A program made the position numbers and the translations under genes. Below the pieces are notes generated by a model that saw only the letters and a list, made by a program, of their open reading frames with translations, was not told the DNA's origin and made no database searches. This document shows, one piece after another, positions 5,167 through 7,826 of a stretch of DNA of 7,826 nucleotides. The stretch's first letter is position 1; each line of letters begins with the position of its first letter. Source of the DNA: an uncultured Pyrinomonas sp. (GTDB lineage Bacteria; Acidobacteriota; Blastocatellia; Pyrinomonadales; Pyrinomonadaceae); assembly GCA_937135995.1 (NCBI GenBank), contig CAKZOF010000418.1, forward strand, positions 1 to 7,826, written 5' to 3'.

Positions 5167-6162
5167 CTACCGCCGCGTGACGTAAAACCCTTGCCGCGCG
5201 CGCACGCGCAGATCCGGACGCGTGGGAACGCGCACGGTGAGGCGTCGAAACGTCCCCTCGGGCGCGTCCGTCGAAGAGTAGTACTGAAGCAAGTACTGTG
5301 ACCGCAGTTCAGCCGCTATTTGGCGAAAGGCCGGATCGAGGTCTTCGAGCAAATTCGGAAGAAAGGTCGCGCCGCCAGTCGCCTGCGCGATCTGCACCAT
5401 GCCTTCTTGCCCGCGAGTGCTTATTCGATTGAGCCAGATCGATTGGCCGCTCGGATTGATGGCGTAGAAGACGGCATCGGCCCGTTGGACTTCATCGAGC
5501 GTGGCACGTGCGCTTTTGTAGATGGAACTCCACGTATCTTCGCCATCCGAGATGACGACGATGACGCGTCGGTGGCGCGCCGGCGCGGTCTGCTCGAGAT
5601 GTTTCGCCGCCTTGGCGACCGTATCGAAGAAGGCCGTCATCTTGTTGGCCGGTTCGATGGTCAGAAGCTTCTGCACGGCTTCGTCGGCAGTTGCCCGTGA
5701 AGCGACGAGCACCGGTTGTTCGTCTATGGCGAAAATGGTCGCGCGGTCGTTCGCCTTGAGGACTTCGCGCAAGAACCTCGAAGCAGCCTCCTTTTCGAAG
5801 TTGAAGCGTGCTTTGACGCTGCCGGAAACGTCGATCAACAGGGCCAGTTCGATCGGGACTTGATCGGGGTCGCCGATCTGCGCGATCTCTTGCCGCTCTC
5901 CTTCCTCTTCGAGCCGGAAGTCCTTGAGCGTTAAGCCGAGCACGGGCTCGCCTTTGCCATCCGTCACCGAGACGGGAACGACCACCAGACGCGAGTTGAT
6001 GCGCACGACCTCTTCATCTTCGCCCGTCTGGTTGGCCGGTTTGGACGGCGCCGCGGGCGGAGGCTGAGGGGCGTTCTGCGCCACCACGTTCATGGGGAGG
6101 ATCGTGAAGAGCAGCCCGGAGACCAACGCGAGACCTGACGCGAAAACGATCCTCGGCTTCAT
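5167..6162 (-). CDS. Exported VWA-domain protein (VWFA-related Acidobacterial family, TIGR03436-like)
   Basis: A 331-residue exported protein with a von Willebrand factor A domain, a fold that usually binds protein partners through a metal ion. Residues 1-29 are a signal peptide (MKPR, hydrophobic core, VVAQ). A Pro/Ala-rich linker follows (30-46). Residues 52-95 form the beta-rich N-terminal module typical of this family (PVSVTDGKGEPVLGL then DFRLEEEG). The VWA domain spans about 105-290 and has a complete MIDAS: D111-x-S113-x-S115 in DVSGS, T176 in MTAFFD, and D206 in SDGED. The end (AELRSQYLLQYYSS, then a beta segment to QGFYVTRR) is the family's usual C-terminus. I chose ATG 6162 because GAGGGGG lies about 7 nt upstream and the signal peptide starts there; an in-frame ATG at 6192 would add 10 polar residues. 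No mature cysteines. It follows the OmpA-like gene after a 193-nt spacer containing a terminator. Confidence 0.93.
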   Translation of the reverse strand: MKPRIVFASGLALVSGLLFTILPMNVVAQNAPQPPPAAPSKPANQTGEDEEVVRINSRLVVVPVSVTDGKGEPVLGLTLKDFRLEEEGERQEIAQIGDPDQVPIELALLIDVSGSVKARFNFEKEAASRFLREVLKANDRATIFAIDEQPVLVASRATADEAVQKLLTIEPANKMTAFFDTVAKAAKHLEQTAPARHRRVIVVISDGEDTWSSIYKSARATLDEVQRADAVFYAINPSGQSIWLNRISTRGQEGMVQIAQATGGATFLPNLLEDLDPAFRQIAAELRSQYLLQYYSSTDAPEGTFRRLTVRVPTRPDLRVRARQGFYVTRR

Positions 6163-6200
6163 CTCATTCCCCCTCTCGCTTTGGCAGGTCATCGAAGATG

Positions 6201-6244
6201 AAAAAAAGGCGCGCCGAGAGCCGCAGGCAAAGCGCGCCTTTTTC
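6201..6244 (-). terminator. Intrinsic terminator after the OmpA-like gene / before the VWA gene
   Basis: GGCGCGC (6208-6214) pairs with GCGCGCC (6232-6238), extended by five A-T pairs (6203-6207 with 6239-6243), around a 17-nt loop. On the minus strand the stem is followed by seven Ts (6207-6201), a strong rho-independent terminator; on the plus strand the T-run is five. It stands 112 nt past the OmpA-like stop and ends only 38 nt before the VWA start codon, so it may act as a leader attenuator for the VWA gene as well as the OmpA-like gene's terminator. Confidence 0.85.
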
Positions 6245-6270
6245 GACCAACCCGTGATCTTTTTCGACCA
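6238..6270 (-). promoter_or_regulatory. Two 12-bp direct repeats spaced 21 bp, candidate regulator site
   Basis: On the minus strand TGGTCGAAAAAG occurs twice exactly (plus coordinates 6259-6270 and 6238-6249). The period is 21 bp, two turns of the helix, as for tandem sites of a response regulator or similar activator. They lie 76-108 nt upstream of the VWA start codon. The second copy overlaps the left foot of the terminator stem (minus-strand sense), so binding and termination could interact. Confidence 0.4.
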
Positions 6271-6278
6271 TCGCCGCA

Positions 6279-6323
6279 GCCAACCTTAAGGCTTCGGATG
6301 ATCCGCCTCGCCCAAAGGTTGGC
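6279..6323. repeat. Interrupted dyad with nested inner stem in the OmpA/VWA spacer
   Basis: GCCAACCTT (6279-6287) and AAGGTTGGC (6315-6323) are perfect 9-bp inverted repeats around 27 nt. The interior has a further small stem (AGGC pairing with GCCT, then GGA with TCC), so the whole could fold as one long hairpin. No T-run follows on either strand, so it is not a standard intrinsic terminator. It begins 33 nt past the OmpA-like stop on the minus strand, a position suited to an mRNA 3'-end stabiliser or an operator. Confidence 0.5.
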
Positions 6324-6355
6324 ACAACGGCGAAGATGAAAGCAACGTCTATGAA

Positions 6356-7453
6356 TCAGAGTCCGGGATTTCTGTTGTTGCCAGTGACGCGCGTCGTCGG
6401 CGCGGGCGCTTCGACGTTCATCTCTGGCGCCGGCTGCGTCAGCCCTCGATTGACGAGAAGCTTGATCTCGACGCGTCTATTCTGTGCGCGCCCTTGGCGC
6501 GTCGTGTTGTCGGCCACCGGCTGCATCTCACCGAAGCCGTACGGCGTGATGATGCGGCGCAGAGGGATACGATGGTTTTCGACCAAGTAGCGAACCACCG
6601 CGTCGGCGCGGCGCATGCTCAACCGGCGATTCAACTCGCGGCTTCCAGTTGCATCCGCAAATCCGGTCACCTCGAGAACGTACCCTTTGGTTTGCAGCGC
6701 TTGCTGGGCCAGTTGATCCAGCTTCGATTTGGCTTCCGGCGAAAGAACGGCGCTGCCCGTGCGGAAGTTGATGGTCAGGACTTGCTGTGCGACGTAGTCA
6801 TCCAGCGCCGAGATGCGCTCGTTGGTTGCGCGCACGCCGGCCACGGCCGCGTCGGCCGTCGCTTGTGCGGCCACCGCGCCACCGCGCGCGGCGTTCGAGA
6901 TGGCGGCTAACTCTTCAAGCTGACCTGAAAGCCGCTGTGCGTTCTGCTCCACTTGCGTCAGACGCGATTCAGCCGACCCAACGCGCGATTCGACCGGCGT
7001 GACGCGGGCTTCGAGCGCGCGCGCGACGCGCAGCTCATCGTCGGAGAAGCGGACCTTCTCGGCGACCAACTGGCCAGCGGCATCGCCGCGCCCCTCGACC
7101 TCGAGATTGAGGCCCGGCAAGATGTTGGTCGTCGCGTAGTTCTTTGCTCGACGGAACGGATTGCTCTTGCGTTCGGTCACGCTGGTTCGGTCCGTTAGCC
7201 GTACCACCGTGTCCACTCCGTTCAAGTCGCGCACGACGAACGTGTCGGCATCGCGCCGCACGACCACGCCTCTGATCTTCATCTTTTCGCCGTTGGCGAC
7301 GGAACGCACCGAAGCGCTGCTCGATGTTTGCGTTGTTTGCGCGTTGGACTGGGCGTTGGTGTTTTGGGGGGAAGTGCTATCCTGCGCCACGGCGGGGACA
7401 ACCGCGAGCGCGAAGACGAAGAGAATTGCTCGAACGGCACCTGAGATTTTCAT
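6356..7453 (-). CDS. Exported OmpA-family peptidoglycan-binding protein with N-terminal beta domain and coiled coil
   Basis: A 365-residue exported protein likely to hold the cell envelope to peptidoglycan. Residues 1-23 are a signal peptide (VVPAVA before Q24). A Thr/Ser/Gln/Asn-rich low-complexity segment follows (24-50). Residues 55-136 form a small beta-rich domain (IRGVVVRRDADTFVV; LNLEVEGRG), reminiscent of OB-fold DUF5666-type modules but not firmly assigned. Residues 140-222 are Ala/Glu/Arg-rich and probably a coiled-coil stalk. Residues 226-334 are an OmpA-like domain (INFRTGSAVLSPEAKSKL; GFADATGS; LSMRRADAVVRYL; NRRVEIKLL), with D267 and R281/R282 at the positions that grip diaminopimelate. 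A Pro-rich tail ends the protein. There is no beta-barrel part and no lipobox, so it is not classical OmpA or Pal. ATG 7453 is preferred to GTG 7462 because GGGAG overlaps the GTG but lies about 8 nt before the ATG. It is upstream of the VWA gene. Confidence 0.92.
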   Translation of the reverse strand: MKISGAVRAILFVFALAVVPAVAQDSTSPQNTNAQSNAQTTQTSSSASVRSVANGEKMKIRGVVVRRDADTFVVRDLNGVDTVVRLTDRTSVTERKSNPFRRAKNYATTNILPGLNLEVEGRGDAAGQLVAEKVRFSDDELRVARALEARVTPVESRVGSAESRLTQVEQNAQRLSGQLEELAAISNAARGGAVAAQATADAAVAGVRATNERISALDDYVAQQVLTINFRTGSAVLSPEAKSKLDQLAQQALQTKGYVLEVTGFADATGSRELNRRLSMRRADAVVRYLVENHRIPLRRIITPYGFGEMQPVADNTTRQGRAQNRRVEIKLLVNRGLTQPAPEMNVEAPAPTTRVTGNNRNPGL

Positions 7454-7473
7454 CGCATCCACTCCCTCTCTTT

Positions 7474-7488
7474 ACAAGAATTCCTTGT
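7474..7488 (-). other. Small hairpin just upstream of the OmpA-like ribosome binding site
   Basis: ACAAG (7474-7478) and CTTGT (7484-7488) can pair around 5 nt, with GAATTC in the centre. On the minus strand this ends 3 nt before the GAGAGGGAG ribosome binding region of the OmpA-like gene, so folding could modestly affect initiation or mRNA stability. The stem is only 5 bp, so it may be chance. Confidence 0.25.
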
Positions 7489-7624
7489 TGTCGGGATCGC
7501 CGATGGCGAGAGTCGGTCGGCACTCCCTCGTAGCGCCGCCTGAAAAACAGACGGACGCCCTGCTCACAAAGCTTCGATGCTGATTCTCCGGCCAAGCGGC
7601 GCGTCGCGTCAAGAGGTTTTGCTT

Positions 7625-7653
7625 CTTATCATCGAATTGCTAACTGATTGCAA
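7625..7653 (-). promoter_or_regulatory. Candidate promoter of the OmpA-like gene
   Basis: On the minus strand TTGCAA (7648-7653; 4 of 6 to TTGACA) is followed after exactly 17 nt by GATAAG (7625-7630; 4 of 6 to TATAAT). Transcription would start near 7618, leaving a leader of about 165 nt before the ATG at 7453. Matches are moderate but the spacing is ideal, and the surrounding AT-rich patch is unusual in this GC-rich window. Confidence 0.35.
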
Positions 7654-7660
7654 CAATTCG
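7633..7660. promoter_or_regulatory. 7-bp dyad over the OmpA-like promoter, candidate operator
   Basis: CGAATTG (7633-7639) and CAATTCG (7654-7660) are exact inverted copies around a 14-nt spacer, arm centres 21 bp apart. The dyad covers the -35 box and spacer of the candidate OmpA-like promoter. Its shape resembles the lipB dyad (two half-sites about two helical turns apart), although the half-site sequences differ. Confidence 0.38.
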
Positions 7661-7826
7661 CGTTTCAACACGCTTCTCCTCTTTTGCGGACATCGTGTGC
7701 TTGGGTCGGGGCAGAGCAAGAGGCGAATCGTGCCATGGCCCTGACTGGATGTTCGGAAGCAGGCAGCGCATCAAGCATGCGAGTGCTTAAAGAGGTGAGT
7801 GGACGAAAGAGTTAGAGGGAGCGCAA

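Larger units (their letters stand above)
6193..6341. repeat. 11-bp direct repeats flanking the OmpA/VWA spacer
   Basis: CGAAGATGAAA occurs at 6193-6203 and again at 6331-6341, 138 bp apart. The pair brackets the terminator, the 12-bp direct repeats and the interrupted dyad. It could be the trace of an insertion or duplication, or two protein sites; the A-rich, simple composition means chance cannot be excluded. Confidence 0.35.
7463..7826. other. Gene-free right-hand stretch
   Basis: These 364 nt hold no convincing coding sequence on either strand. I see the OmpA-like gene's leader, its candidate promoter and dyad near 7625-7660, and a small AAGCA/TGCTT hairpin (7773-7788). A 26-codon plus-strand frame from the ATG at 7735 has a poorly spaced AAGAGG and no recognisable content. 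No tRNA or known RNA fold was identified. Confidence 0.6.

Noticed and set aside
6163..6192. Ten-residue longer start for the VWA protein (ATG at 6192)
   Set aside because: It would put polar residues before the signal peptide and bury the GAGGGGG ribosome binding site inside the coding sequence; the ATG at 6162 fits both signals.
7454..7462. GTG at 7462 as start of the OmpA-like protein
   Set aside because: The GGGAG ribosome binding sequence overlaps this GTG, but is correctly spaced from the ATG at 7453.
7735..7815. 26-codon plus-strand frame at the right edge
   Set aside because: The AAGAGG element is about 11 nt from the ATG, the peptide has no recognisable feature, and such frames are expected by chance.
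1..7826. CRISPR array, tRNA/rRNA, insertion sequence or phage genes
   Set aside because: I found no regularly spaced repeats, no cloverleaf or rRNA motifs, and no transposase or integrase motifs in any frame.

Overview
The window is about 7.8 kb of GC-rich, gene-dense bacterial DNA. It looks chromosomal: I see no transposase, integrase, tRNA, rRNA or CRISPR array. The exported von Willebrand A protein has the layout of the family first described from Acidobacteria (TIGR03436 type). With an OmpA-family protein beside it and the general base composition, this points to Acidobacteriota, perhaps a Blastocatellia-like lineage. That assignment is inference from family content only.

Left block (1-4311, all minus strand). 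In transcription order it reads: lipB (octanoyltransferase), a fold-type II PLP enzyme (threonine/serine dehydratase or serine racemase-like), lipA (lipoyl synthase), a small UPF0047/YjbQ protein, a CDF-family metal exporter, and the first 28 codons of a further gene cut by the window edge. lipB and the PLP enzyme share one base (TAATG), lipA and yjbQ are 1 nt apart, and the last gaps are 28 and 12 nt, so the block behaves as one or two operons. The only sizeable gap (184 nt) precedes lipA and holds an extended -10 promoter on the correct strand. LipB and LipA are the two enzymes of de novo lipoate attachment. The PLP enzyme would yield 2-oxobutyrate or pyruvate, which are substrates of lipoylated dehydrogenases, so a shared 2-oxoacid theme is plausible.

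Centre (4312-5166). A 261-nt divergent regulatory region holds a perfect 9-bp dyad over the lipB -10 box, then three small hairpins in a row. It leads to a plus-strand gene for a small secreted helical protein with a TTG start and a very strong ribosome binding site. Just past its stop codon lies a decayed copy of the gene's own 3' end.

Right block (5167-7826, minus strand). An exported OmpA-like protein gene precedes the exported VWA-domain protein gene. The 193 nt between them hold an interrupted dyad, a pair of 12-bp direct repeats spaced 21 bp apart, and a strong intrinsic terminator ending only 38 nt before the VWA start codon. The last 364 nt are non-coding as far as I can see and contain a candidate promoter and operator for the OmpA-like gene.

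I found no clearly new multi-gene system. The most distinctive signals are regulatory: the lipB dyad with its near-leaderless promoter, and the repeat- and hairpin-rich OmpA/VWA spacer.
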